Source of the DNA: Usnea hakonensis
Taxonomy: Eukaryota; Ascomycota; Lecanoromycetes; Lecanorales; Parmeliaceae
Assembly: GCA_013423325.1 (NCBI GenBank)
Contig: BLJB01000001.1
Location: 1 to 64,000 of the forward strand
Direction of reading: 5' to 3'
DNA length: 64,000 bases
In this document: piece after piece, positions 53,405 to 64,000 of the stretch
Layout: every line of letters begins with the position of its first letter
How positions within the stretch are numbered: position 1 is the first letter of the stretch
Notes under the pieces: generated by a model
What the model was told of the DNA's origin: nothing
Seen by the model: only the letters and a program-made list of their open reading frames with translations
Database searches by the model: none
Position numbers and translations under genes: made by a program

Positions 53405-55249
53405 ATGTCCAAATCTAAGAAGTCGAAGCACAAGACTGATCGCGCCAACCCGCACCTTACATCTCGAACGAGCGCAGTTCGGCATGCCGCCAAGCTCGCC
53501 TTAGATTTCACCAAAGTTCATGGGCATATTGAGAAATCCAAGAAGAGCCATACAAGGCTGCCCCAGGCCATCAAGAAGCTGATCAAAGCCGGTATACAGA
53601 GCGCCGTTGAAGTCTCTCTCTCGAGGGGTGTATTCGCGCCATCACTCTCTAAAAAGGACGTGAAGGCTTTCCAAGACCTTATTCTTACCCACATTAGTAC
53701 CACTGTACCCAGCGAAATGGCGACCTCTTCCCCCGAGTCAAATATCCAAGACAAGGGTGACCAAGGGAGCGGCGATGGGGGTAGGAAAGAGCGCGAAAAT
53801 GGGATCGTACCAACGGACCCGCTCGATCCCACGGCATTTGCTATCACATTGGGTATCTCAACTGCCCCGGATGACCATCAATTCTGCATCAGATTCAACA
53901 ACAAGCGCGTTGTCGATTGCCTCAACTCTATGCCGTCTAACGAAATTTGGCAGCTCGTTTATGACGCGATTCAACATGACTCCAAGATACCAAGTCTCAG
54001 TTCCTCGCTTCCTCGGGTGACCGACGTGTGTCAACAGGATGACGGACGCCTAGCTCTCAGCTTCAGAACTTCGGAGGATCTTCTTCACACCCTCTCCACC
54101 AACGCTCAATGGGTTGGAACGCTTCGAGACACAGTTTCCTCGGGAATACAGACCTTTAAGGTGGTCGTCGAGTTTGCCAAGACTCTAACGATAAAGATGG
54201 AGACGCATGCAGAGAGAGTTTTGATCGTTGAGGAAATTCGGGAGGAAAATTCTGATAGAATACCCTCGTTAAGTCAGATCGGTGCAATCAGAGACATTAC
54301 AATACTACCGGACCAGGTCTCCGACGCATCTCTTGACAGGTCAAGGGCTGATCACGCCTACTATGTAATCGTCTTCGGGTCAAGGCAAGCAGCAAATATA
54401 GCAATGGACATAGGCTTATTATACCGTCAAGAAAGCCGTAATGCTATTGTGTACGGACCTAACAAACAGTGGCATCGCCAGTGCTCTCGTTGTCAAGAAC
54501 ATGGACACACTGCAACAGACTGCCAATCGGCAGTAACATGCGGCAGGTGTGGCTACAAACATGCGACCCGGTATTGCACATCCGCAACAGTTGAGTGCGC
54601 AAATTGCCACGGCAAACATGCGGCGCTGAGCAAGAAGTGCAACATATGGCTCAAAGCCGAGGATGAAGCACGCCGTTCTTATCGCTTCCCGGAAGAAACA
54701 GACTCGGGACCTTATACCCCAACCCCGGCCCCAACAAAACCAGCTTCACACACCTTACCCTCTCCGGAACTACCACAGTCAAAACCCCGCAAATCAACGG
54801 AATCGCCATGCAAGAAACTCAAGCACGCTCCCACACCAACAACAAAAGCCGCCACCAATATGCCTTCTCCGGGCATCAAATCCGAGAACCAGAACATGGT
54901 CACCAAAACATCATCACATCCCTCCACCACCATCCGCCCTCCAGCCATCCGAGCCCAAAGCGAACACACAGCCATCAAACCCCACCAACCGCGCTCTCCC
55001 TCCCCCGGCCCCTCCGCCCTCCTCCGCACAATCGACGAATTCCGCGCCTTCGTAGCGGCCCGCGAGGCCAACCCGGATCCCCGAAAACCGAAAGAGAGCG
55101 AGTATGTCATGACGGGTGCGTTACAGACAGAGGAGACGCATGAGGGAAAGCGAGTGAAGCGAGAGGAGGATGATGAAGAAGGTTCGGTGTGGCCGGTTGG
55201 ACACAAGGGGTATCGGCCTCATTATTTGAAGCTGGCTGAGTCGGAGTGA
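53405..55249 (+). CDS. LINE ORF1-like zinc-knuckle protein, free-standing
   Basis: A single uninterrupted 614-residue frame with a good ATG after a CT-rich leader. The N-terminus is very basic (MSKSKKSKHKTDR), then about 300 residues of mixed structure. Three consecutive CCHC-type knuckles follow: CSRCQEHGHTATDC, CGRCGYKHATRYC and CANCHGKHAALSKKC (about residues 360-420). A Pro/Ser/Thr-rich tail ends KGYRPHYLKLAESE. The triple knuckle with this spacing is the hallmark of Tad-type non-LTR retrotransposon ORF1 (gag-like) proteins, which bind nucleic acid. No endonuclease or reverse transcriptase frame follows, no poly(A) or target duplication is evident, and there is no RIP-like damage. It may be a host-recruited copy. 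Confidence 0.75.
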   Translation: MSKSKKSKHKTDRANPHLTSRTSAVRHAAKLALDFTKVHGHIEKSKKSHTRLPQAIKKLIKAGIQSAVEVSLSRGVFAPSLSKKDVKAFQDLILTHISTTVPSEMATSSPESNIQDKGDQGSGDGGRKERENGIVPTDPLDPTAFAITLGISTAPDDHQFCIRFNNKRVVDCLNSMPSNEIWQLVYDAIQHDSKIPSLSSSLPRVTDVCQQDDGRLALSFRTSEDLLHTLSTNAQWVGTLRDTVSSGIQTFKVVVEFAKTLTIKMETHAERVLIVEEIREENSDRIPSLSQIGAIRDITILPDQVSDASLDRSRADHAYYVIVFGSRQAANIAMDIGLLYRQESRNAIVYGPNKQWHRQCSRCQEHGHTATDCQSAVTCGRCGYKHATRYCTSATVECANCHGKHAALSKKCNIWLKAEDEARRSYRFPEETDSGPYTPTPAPTKPASHTLPSPELPQSKPRKSTESPCKKLKHAPTPTTKAATNMPSPGIKSENQNMVTKTSSHPSTTIRPPAIRAQSEHTAIKPHQPRSPSPGPSALLRTIDEFRAFVAAREANPDPRKPKESEYVMTGALQTEETHEGKRVKREEDDEEGSVWPVGHKGYRPHYLKLAESE

Positions 55250-56759
55250 TTGAAATCGAAGGGGTGGGGGGCAGGAAAGGGGAGGGGAGAGGACGTGTCT
55301 CGGCCTTGTGGATCTATCAAGAGTAGCACTTTTTCACTGTCGCTAATAAATGCGAGAGTGATTTGTTCAGATGGAGGTGGAGCAACACAGCCGGCCCGCG
55401 ATGTACGGGGGAGTCGGAAGGAATGCAATAAAGTAGACGGCCTTCTTCTTCTTGTCCTCACCAAATAATCAAACCCAGCATCCTTTTCCAACCCCGCATG
55501 AGTATCTAGTGCTGAGAATAGCCCACAATGAATAAATCCAATTAATCCTTCATTCGCCACATCATGGACAATACGCACGATCCAATGCACATATCATTCT
55601 GATCTCCTTAGCGGTAAGGGAAATGCCCATTTCTAGATACCCTGTGTAGGTAAGCGATGTAAAGCTGGATGGAAAAGGTAGTAAGCTATCAGTAGGTAAG
55701 CTGAGAAAAGTGAAGTGCTGCGCTAAGCTAAGATATACACCGACCAATAGAACCCCTTGGATGTGCATCCCATTTCAGGCTCGTACCTAACAATCAAAAA
55801 CACTCTACTCCAACCCCCCCCCCCGGGGATTTCCAGCTTTTCTCCACCTAAGAACTAACCCTCATCTCAAATTCTGTTTAGAACCCCCTTCCTTCCTTCC
55901 TCGAACAAACAGATCACCAGCGCGCAACCTCGTGGGCCTAGAATTTGTGTGTATGTAAGGTACGAGTATGTGGGCATATATACAGACAGGCAGGGAAGGG
56001 CGTGCGTGCGTGCGAAAGGATGTGTCGGCCCAAGAGCCATATCGCAGTGTAAAGTAACAAGCGTACTTTTCCTTTATGGGAGGGATTCTTTGTCTCCTCA
56101 CCAACAATGGCCATGAATGAATGACTGACTGAGCGCCGAAACCATGGATGGGTGTTTTTCGGGTCTGGGCTTGAGATCAGGGAAATATGTATGGAGAAGG
56201 GAAAGAGTGGGCGGCAGGCCTACTCTGGGGAGGTTGAGATAAGTGTTGATGGATGCTAGCTAAGGTAGCTAGCTACTTTACTTTACTTCAATCTGAGTTA
56301 TCTGACATGCATGCATTTACTTACATACGCGTTCCATGGGTCGGTTTTCCTCCACTGACCTTTCCATCTTTCATTTCACCCCAACCCCCGCTTTCTCCTC
56401 GCGCTCAAGGGAATTGACGATAGTATCTCTTCTTGCTCGCACTGCCGGGGGAGGAAAGGAGGGGAGCCAGACTCCCGGTTTTTGGTAGGATGGAATGCAA
56501 GATGGGAGGCCAACGGAGGGAGAGGTGTTCCGGGATGATTATAAGTGGGAGTGATGAAGGAGCAGAGCGGAGCGATGAGTCGCTTCGCTACCTTGCTCGC
56601 TCTGCTCTTTTACCGTTTTGTGTAAGCCGTTGGTATTGGATGATGACCATAGGAACGAGGGTTCTGTAAGGATGGGTTGGGATATAATGGTTTTCCCAGC
56701 TTGTCTGCAATTAAAAAAAATTTGTAGGGCCTCCGTCTAGGCTTCCAGATGAAGGAGGT
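55250..56759. other. convergent 3' intergenic region
   Basis: 1.5 kb with a C-run near 55816-55826, short GCTAGCTA repeats near 56255-56275, and CCTT repeats. No coding frame with recognisable features. Confidence 0.5.
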
Positions 56760-58114
56760 CTATTGGACTTTGATTTGTTCCTCCAAATTTCTTGCTTCAT
56801 CCAAATCCACCATCGTCCAATTACCATCCTTCATGACCCATGTAGAATTCCACTCCGAATACCAATCCTCCACCGGCGCCCCCTCGAAAACCCTTTCGGC
56901 GTTCAATCGCGCCGAATTCCGCAGACCGGGTCCAGGGAACCAGTCTTCGGTATCCCCGCGCGCAATCTCACCGGGGGGGTGTTCGATGTTGGTTTTTGTG
57001 ATGGCGCTGGTGATGACCTGAGGCCAGACGCCCAGGCAAGTCATGTTTTGGTTATCCTGGCAGGCACGCGCGAGTCGCAGGTCGATGTTGTCGCTTCCTT
57101 CGCGGAATTCCTGTTCTAATTTGACGGCGCCGGCGTAAGTGATGGCGTAGGAGGTGGAGCAGACGCCGTAGCCGATGGGGAAGACGGATCGCGTGCCTGG
57201 TACGCGTTGTTGGTCCGTCGGTTTGCTGGCGAAGCTGTACTCGTAGTCGTAGGGCGGGACGGTGCTATCGTTGACGCTGGCGATGCGGTGGTTTCCATGG
57301 TTCCACGCGCCGCAGTGGCCAATCCAGATAACGTCCCATTTGTCACCATAGGGGAAGATGCCGGGTCGGGTTGGGCTGTCGAGGGGCCAGTCTACCAGGC
57401 GCTTGGAGGCGGAGGCTACGCCTTGCATGATCTCTTTGAGGCGCAGATCCCAGTCGGAGTCGCTCTCCATGATCAGAGCGGATTCTATGTTTTCGGCGAT
57501 CATCCTAGAGTGTTTGTCTTGGTATCTACGTGACTCAATAGTTGGCAACGTCGAGACTTACTTCTTCCATGTATTTACGTGAGATGTGAGGCAGCCGAGC
57601 TCGCCGACCTTCTTATTGGGATCATCTGACCAGCCTATGGGCCAGGTATGTTCGGGGATCTGCGCGTCTCTTACAGCATCAAGGACTGTCACGTTGATAT
57701 CGGTCGCCCTGGCGGCGTCCAAGAGCAGTTGGGTTCTATCCAATCTCTCTGGTAGCGCAAGTGCAAATATGTGCTGGAACTTTTGTCGACTGTCAGCCAC
57801 ATCTTCCAGTATCAGCTGGTTCCGGGATTACAGACCCCAAGAGTATCATTGAGTATGGGATCATCTTCTCCTGTCCTTCTGCTCTCTCCATCTCGGCGCA
57901 AAAACCACAACCAAGGGACGATGAATAGGGTGACCAAACCGTAAATCACCAGCCTTTGGGGCAGAGACCTTCGACCTCGAAACTTCAGCCTAAAATCGTC
58001 CAGTCGGGGCTCCATGAATTCAAGGTAACATTCCACGTCTTCGAACTGTGGTCTCTCGGTTCTATAGTGCACTGCGTGTTGCAACTTCTCATCCGTCTTC
58101 TCCTCCGAGACCAT
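56760..58114 (-). CDS. family-25-type glycosyltransferase, type II membrane protein
   Basis: Minus-strand exons 58114-57836, 57779-57562 and 57525-56760 give 420 residues. A cytosolic N-terminus is followed by a TM anchor (LVIYGLVTLFIVPWLWFL, residues 55-72), a stem, then the GT25 (LPS glycosyltransferase-like) core. FQHIFALALPERLDRTQLL begins exactly after intron 1, with VGELGCLTSHVNTWKK, then IESALIMESDSDWD carrying the acidic nucleotide-sugar motif, and PIGYGVCSTSYAITYAGAVKL. Fungal members sit in the Golgi and presumably add sugars to secreted glycoproteins; donor and acceptor unknown. Intron 1 has a GTCTGT donor. Confidence 0.85.
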
Positions 58115-59708
58115 TTGTGTAAGAATAAAACGAAGCTAGAAACGAATTTCTGATAAGACGACAGTGGTCGGCGAGTAGCACTCGAGTGCAGCACCTAGGC
58201 ATTCAAGGCAGTGTAGTAGTAGTGCTTGTGCTGAAGTCATGTTGTGAAAATACGATGAAAAAGATGAAAATAATAAAGATGACTTTCTACACTTTGCCTA
58301 GGAGAATATTTTCTTCTCCATATGTACCCACATGCTCGATAAGAGGATTCAAATAGCTTTTTGCCTAGATCACTTCTCCACCCCATCGCCACATTATAGT
58401 CTTTGGTGGTGGATACAAGGCCTGCAACGCCAAGAAGGGAGAAGCTTTATCAGCCATTGTCTGGACGTGGAAAATGTGGAATGTATATCAGACATAAAGG
58501 GACTAGTACACGCTAAGTCATCAAAGCAATCTTTGTAAGGAATACAGTGGAGACGACGCCACCACCGCAGAGCCTAATGGATGACTTGGCCTTGGAGGGC
58601 GGAATCGGCCGCGAAAAAGAGGCGAGAGGAAACGACTTGACATAGCAATTCAAGGTAAAAAGTTGGAGAAAGTCGATCGATGGCATAGCCCACATCTTTT
58701 CTTCTTTATCACACTTTATGCTGATATGAAGCGGGGAGGAGAGGGCAGTGGGTCTGCTCTTGGCATATGATGTAGAATGGTAAGCAACTGGATTTGCGTG
58801 GGTTTGAGACGCCACTCGGGCGAGGATTGAGATGTTTCCTTGAACTTGTACTTTGGTCTTTGAAACGCTTAAAGTAGGCCGGTAGACAAGATACTTGTGT
58901 CGAATGTTCTGTATATAGTGTTGTCAAGGCCCATGCAATCCAGGCAGTAATGTCCTACCAAAATCGTACAGTCAATGGAACTCGCAAGTCCCTTGAATCC
59001 CTGCCTTTGTAGGAGTATTAGATGTGCTTGGTGGCAGATGTCGTGGCTTGATCTTTGCCTTGATATCTTGTACCTTGGTATAGCGGCGTACTTGAATGAC
59101 AATCAGGAGAAGAAGATATATATCATACGAGTTTCGTGGGGGATCACTGGCTATGAGTATGGCTCGCTTCAGCACAGGATTCTTTACCAGGCTAAGGTAT
59201 TTTACCTTAGTCCCGATACGCGTCCAGTAGCGTCGCCCGAGCCCTACCTTACCTTAGCGGGACCTTGGCATTTTACCAACAACATCCAAGTTTCTCCTCT
59301 GCTCCCCTGAGGCATCCGTTATAAAACATCTCACGCGATGCACAGTGCAGGGAAATAATCAGCGGACGCATCTGACGCCGACCACCTCGTCTTCTGACCT
59401 CTGACCTATGACCTAGGACTGGCTGATGAAAGTCGCACTGAACCCAGCGGGCCTTATCAGCGCTCGGCCTACCTGACTCTTTCGGATTGCCCAACTTCCT
59501 CTTTTGTCCACTCCCTGCATCATTGTCATCATTCAGTATGCAGCCATCCTCCCCTCTCTTCCATACTCGGCTAGGCGGAATACTCTCAGTCTGCACTTCT
59601 CCTGCCTTTCTCCTCTTGTCCTTGAGTATGTGTCCTTTTCAGCAGTCGAGGCTCTACAGCTGCCAAGATCGCTGAGTCTTCGCACAGTCGCCCTTCTGCA
59701 TCTGCATC
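58115..59708. other. divergent intergenic region
   Basis: 1.6 kb upstream of both the glycosyltransferase and PNGase A genes. It includes a CCTTAG/TTACC-rich patch near 59200-59270. No coding sequence recognised. Confidence 0.5.
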
Positions 59709-62700
59709 ATGCGTTTTGCGAGTATCAAGTTCCATTGTCTCCTTTACTCGTATGTCTTCGTTCTGCATTGCGCAGCCAATATTCTCTCTTTTTCCAGTCC
59801 TGACCATGCGCCCCAAAAGCGACAGACTCCGGACACTGCTCCTCTAGTTGACTTTCGGGTCTATGAACCTGTTCTCACACCATCTGGTACAAGTGACCAG
59901 TATGGATGCATTTACACAGAGACCCTGATGGACTATGTCTTTGCAAACAGCTACGGCGCACCGTTCGTTGGTAGGCCTGTCTCTGCTGAATCTACCCGCG
60001 TAGTAAGACTAATTGCCGCGTTGTGAGTAGGAGAATATTCCCCGCCACCTTGTACTTTCAATAGAGTGGTTCTCAACTTTACAGTCACGTCGGTACGTAT
60101 CTCTGGCTCCCATTTACTTCTCTTGCAATTCAAATTGGAGCCTAGAGACGTCTTTAGCGACTGCCCATTCTGTGAACATGTTTCAGTTTCACTGCACCCT
60201 CACAATAAGGCTATACTGACCGGAGGAAAAGGAAGGGAGGCAATTTGACCGCTTAGGGATCATGTATCTGGGGGATATAGAGGTCTTCAGAACATCTACA
60301 GCAGGTATGGAATCCACTTGCGTCCAGTAATAGATACTTTGGCTAATTACGAGATATAGAGCCAACCCTGGACGGTGGCATCATATGGACTTACGTCAAG
60401 TACGTAATTTCTGAAAGTTTGCCTACCCTCTCCTGGACAAATCTTGAACTTGTGAATTATCCAAGCGTTTCTGTTTTCAGAGCGCGGTCAAGAGCGTCAC
60501 ACTCTCCCCTGAAACTGACTGCGAGATGATATGTAGGGACGTGACCCAGTATACTACATTGTGGCATCAAGATCAAAAGATCATCTTCGACCTTGGGTCA
60601 GTGCTCTGTCGCATAAAGCCTGCAGGCGCTTTTTACGAATTTTGCCCAGAAATATAATCAATACGGTCTATACTGCTTCCTATAATACAACTTTGACCGC
60701 CACCTTTTTCACGGTTCCAGACACTCAGCCTTCAGCCGATACTATCTTGCCTATCTCAGCGGAGTTGTCTGGTGAGAATATGGGCAGTGCATTCTCAGTA
60801 CCCGGCCAGAACGCTTCTGTATCCTATACCCTGCCTCAAAACGTCCAAAGGGCTGTCATTTCCCTATCGGCGTGTGGGCAAGCAACAGAGGAATTCTGGT
60901 ATACAAATACCTTCAATTCAGATGTCACCACTTTCGATGCTACGGGCGACACTTTGTATGGCTTTTCGCCCTTCCGCGAAGTTCAACTACTCATAGATGG
61001 CCAGCTGGCAGGGTGCGTAGCTTTCGCAGTAACCCTTCCCCTGCCTAGGACCAAAGCTTGCTACAAAGCATGTCGCGAGAGCACAAGAATGATTCTACTC
61101 CTCAAGCTTGCTAGATATCTGGAGTCTTGACCTGGTCTGGTAATACTGACTCCAAATTCTTCTTAGCGTATCCTGGCCCTTTCCCATCATTTTTACTGGC
61201 GGGTTAGTACACCCACAAATCTCACAAATAAACTTACGGTCAATAGGATTGTCCCAGGTTTCTGGCGTCCCATCGTGGGAATCGACGCCTTTGATCTTCG
61301 ACAACACGAGATTGATGTCACTCCTTGGCTTCCCCTGCTGTGCAATGGTGCCTCTCATACCTTTGAAATTAAGGTTGCCGGCCTCAATGATGATGGCGCT
61401 GGCCATGCCACGCTCTCTGAAGTTGTTGGATCTTACTGGGTGGTCACCGGAACAGTATTTCTCTTTTTGGGGAAGGAGGGTGTGACAAAAGGAACCTTAC
61501 CAAGCATTGATGCTGCTTTGCCGGAGATCCAGATATCGTCGTCCATCACCACCGATCCGGCGAACAAGACGCTGAACGAAACGCTGATCTACACCACAGC
61601 AGTCACCCGAAACATATCCATTAGTTCCACCATTGAAACTTCCAGCGGTACTCGAACAGTATCGTGGAATCAGGTTTTGTTTTACTCAAACTTCAATTCG
61701 CTGACGGATCAGGGTTTTGTGCAAGTCACTTCGCAGAATACTACGGGCTCAGATCACTCAGCCAGTGGTTACGCAAATACTTATAGCTATCCGATCTATG
61801 TCGAGACCTCTTTCGCCAGTAAGTCTCCGTGCAAGTACTCTGTGCTCGGCGAGGAGCTAAAAAGTTATCAGTGGGCGCTGCCGGTGAAGTTAGCATCAAT
61901 GGTACGCTGAATCGTGGTCTTGACTACAATGTCTATGGGCCTTCTGTGTTTCCCTCAGGGTACGTGCATTTAGGACCATTACTTTCATTTTGGCAAAGAA
62001 GTCTGATTCCAGGACACATTTTGGGAGCCAAGACTCATCTCGCAACCCCGTTTACTACCTCGAACAAGCAGCGCTGACTCCGTAACATGTATAGCATCCA
62101 AACCTTCAACATCACAAGCCCAAGCCATTTCAGTCCACCAGGCGCCCTGATCGACCAAACTATCCAGCTCTCCGCTACTCTTCCCTCCTTCAGCGGTGCC
62201 CTTCTATCAACTACCCAGATCGGTACGTCATCTCACCGTCCTTATGAACAAGAGGCCATTGCTAAAACCAGAGCGTAGGCACCGCCGAGTACTTCTCCGG
62301 CACCAACTTGTCCTACAGTTTCGGCACCACGACCCAGGATTTTGACTTTCGAGGCGTCGAAGCTGACGCCCCGGGCTCAACCTATGAACTCTATCACCGT
62401 ATGTAAAAATCAAATCTTACATTCCACCCAGATCCACACGCCCATCCTTTCCCTCCGCTCCCCATAATGAAAACCTCTGATCTAACAACCAAAACCCAAA
62501 TATAAAAAAGGCCACGTCAAAGCCGTCAACACCACAATCACAGAAGACTCGCAAACCCTCGCCGATAAAACTTTCAGCATCCCCGTCGGCGTGCCCGCCC
62601 CGGTCGCCATCACCGTCAAGCCACCTGGGGAAAATGTACCCGTCGACGTCGCCGTTGCCGTCGCGCGACCTGGGGAAAAAGTCCCCCCGGCTGCGGCTGG

Positions 62701-62761
62701 TGGAGGGGTCCATGTGAGGGCGTTACTGGGGAGGGGACCGGGGGAGATGCGGGGGAGATGA
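59709..62761 (+). CDS. peptide-N4-(N-acetyl-glucosaminyl)asparagine amidase A (PNGase A)
   Basis: Twelve exons keep frame throughout: 59709-59970, 60031-60092, 60232-60304, 60360-60399, 60537-60596, 60650-61012, 61167-61202, 61247-61818, 61872-61959, 62095-62222, 62279-62398 and 62511-62761, giving 684 residues. A hydrophobic N-terminal segment (signal or anchor) is followed by LVDFRVYEPVLTPSG, then VFANSYGAPFVGEYSPPPCT. FNRVVLNFTVTS, GRQFDRLGIMYLGDIEVFRT, EPTLDGGIIWTYVK and IIFDLGNIINTVYTASYNTT come next, then GQLAGVSWPFPIIFTGGIVP and GFWRPIVGIDAFDLRQHEID. This is the order of the PNGase A family, which releases N-glycans from glycopeptides. The long exon 8 carries many N-x-S/T sites. The C-terminal 60 residues are Pro/Val/Gly-rich. 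Confidence 0.9.
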
Positions 62762-63167
62762 AGGGGGGGAGAGGGGTCTGAGGAGTGAGTGATGGATGGG
62801 TACGGGCGTGTTACTACATACCTACCCACGTACCTATTTTTACATAATATAACATAGTCGCTCTTTTAGTTCTTTTCTTCCCTCACCTCCACAACCCCCC
62901 CTTCCCCAACTACCTCAAGTTCAATCCCACCATAAAACAACCAGAACGAGTCTGATCGTCCTATTCGCCGCCCTTCTGCTTAGAGCTTCGTAATAGTAAG
63001 AATATCAACTCGGCTGCGGCGGCGTGGGATGGTAAAGTAGGAGGGGACTTTACTTCACTGTTTGCGCGCATGTTCAAAAGTTATAATTATTCGGATTTAC
63101 TTTCCAAGATGAACGAGAGTGGCCGAGACCCAGATTCCAATTCGACCGCAGTACCAATCTTCCCTCC
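62762..63167. other. convergent 3' intergenic region
   Basis: Between PNGase A (plus) and the MFS transporter (minus). C-rich around 62880-62930. No gene seen. Confidence 0.5.
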
Positions 63168-64000
63168 CTACAGCGTATACAAAAAGTCCGGCCTCCGATC
63201 CCCCAACATCTCCACCTCCTTCCCCCCCAACCCCTCCACCCAGCCATCCCTCCCCCCCTTCCTCCGCACCGCATTCTCCCTCTTCAACAACACATACTGC
63301 AACACGCTTCCCCCCAGCAGGAAAATGGTCAGGTAAGCCAACACGATGCCGTGGCCCGTGCGGTACAGGGGCGCGTCCTTGGCTTGGTAGATGTTTGAGG
63401 AGACGACGCCGTTGAGGTTGCCCCAGCCGATGACGATGCCCATGGTGATGCCACGCTTGTAGACGCCTTCGGTGTTGTTGGAGGTCCAGACGATGGTGTT
63501 GGCGATGCAGGGGTAGATTCCTAGGGCGCCGAGGAAGGTGCCGGCGTAGCGGACGCCTGGGCTGGTTCTGAAGGGGGGGGGTGTTAGTGTGGTGGTTTTT
63601 GGGATTGTTTTGAGGAGAGAGAGAGGGCGGGCTTACCCGGATACGAGCATGGAGAAGCCGGCCAGGCCGAGCAGGGAGACAAAAATGTTACAGAGACCTC
63701 TTTGGTGTGTTCGATCGGCAATGTCTGAAGATCGTTAGCAGATTTCAACCTTGCTGGGGAGCTTTTGGCTTCGGACGCACAGCCAATTGTAATCGTCAGG
63801 ATGGCGGCAGCCGCGTAGGGAGGAACCGAGAGGAGTTGAGCGGTTGTTGATTTGTAGCCAAGTGAGGAGATGATGTAGGGAAGGAAAAGGGAGAAGGCAT
63901 AAAGTGGTCCGTCACCTAGAACAACACGTGTGAGTGTTGCAAAATAAGGTATGAAGAGATACTAGCAACTTACAGCCCATGTAGATAACAGCGTAAAGCC
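63168..64000 (-). CDS. MFS transporter, anion:cation symporter (allantoate/pantothenate permease-like), 5' truncated by window edge
   Basis: Minus-strand exons within the window: 64000-63974 (partial), 63915-63781, 63724-63637 and 63567-63168. They encode the C-terminal half: AVIYMGCDGPLYAFSLFLPY, IISSLGYKSTTAQLLSVPPY, TIGYIADRTHQRG, then VRYAGTFLGALGIYPCIANT, VWTSNNTEGVYKRGITMGIV, GWGNLNGVVSSNIYQAKDAP and a hydrophilic tail. The GWGNLNG(V/A)VSSNIY motif and the WxxNN segment are typical of fungal ACS-family permeases (vitamin, allantoate or carboxylate uptake). The substrate is unknown. The remaining N-terminal half lies beyond base 64000. Confidence 0.9.

Noticed and set aside
54712..55206. 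Minus-strand 164-codon frame opposite the zinc-knuckle gene
   Set aside because: Complement of the Pro/Thr-rich tail; no homology-like features.

Overview
The window is about 64 kb of nuclear DNA from a filamentous ascomycete (Pezizomycotina). The evidence is short introns of about 45-115 bp with GTANGT-type donors, and fungal gene families: MCM7, PEX1, a fungal FAD-linked sulfhydryl oxidase, a LaeA-like methyltransferase, a NACHT/STAND protein, a WSC-domain wall protein and a LYAR zinc-finger protein. A Tc1/mariner relic is also riddled with C-to-T type changes resembling repeat-induced point mutation (RIP). No rRNA, tRNA or CRISPR was recognised. The spliced gene models below were built by hand from splice sites and family conservation.

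Layout. 0-8 kb: a gamma-glutamylcyclotransferase-like membrane protein, a gene-poor 4.8 kb stretch, then an MFS sugar transporter. 8.3-9.8 kb: a mariner-type DNA transposon relic with 59-bp terminal inverted repeats. 9.9-14.3 kb: a large disordered protein with a Net1-type (Cdc14-binding) N-terminus. 14.6-18.5 kb: a secreted WSC-domain protein with a 2.3 kb pentapeptide-repeat region broken by a one-base frameshift. 19-24 kb (minus): a LYAR-type nucleolar protein and a NACHT protein. 25-28.4 kb: a divergent Ca2+/H+ exchanger and a methyltransferase carrying one frameshift. 29.5-36.9 kb: branched-chain aminotransferase, Erv2-like oxidase, BTB protein, FAR1-type DNA-binding protein, a small unknown protein and a deneddylase. 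38-45 kb: MCM7 and PEX1 divergent from a shared 381-bp intergenic region holding three ACGCG cores. 45-51.2 kb: a decayed zone with a PD-(D/E)XK-like relic, nested gypsy/copia gag fragments, a frameshifted integrase, an LTR-like block and a broken unknown gene. 51.5-64 kb: dienelactone hydrolase, a free-standing LINE ORF1-like zinc-knuckle protein, a family-25 glycosyltransferase, a 12-exon peptide-N-glycanase A and the 3' part of an MFS transporter running off the right edge.

There is no obvious single pathway or biosynthetic cluster. The core is a conserved housekeeping block (BCAT, ERV2, deneddylase, MCM7, PEX1) flanked by faster-evolving accessory segments. The most unusual items are the elastin-like pentapeptide WSC protein, the exchanger with altered ion-binding motifs next to a STAND protein, the apparently intact solo LINE ORF1-like gene, two GC-AG introns, and the recurrence of single-base indels in short homopolymers. 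Those indels could be real decay or residual sequencing error.
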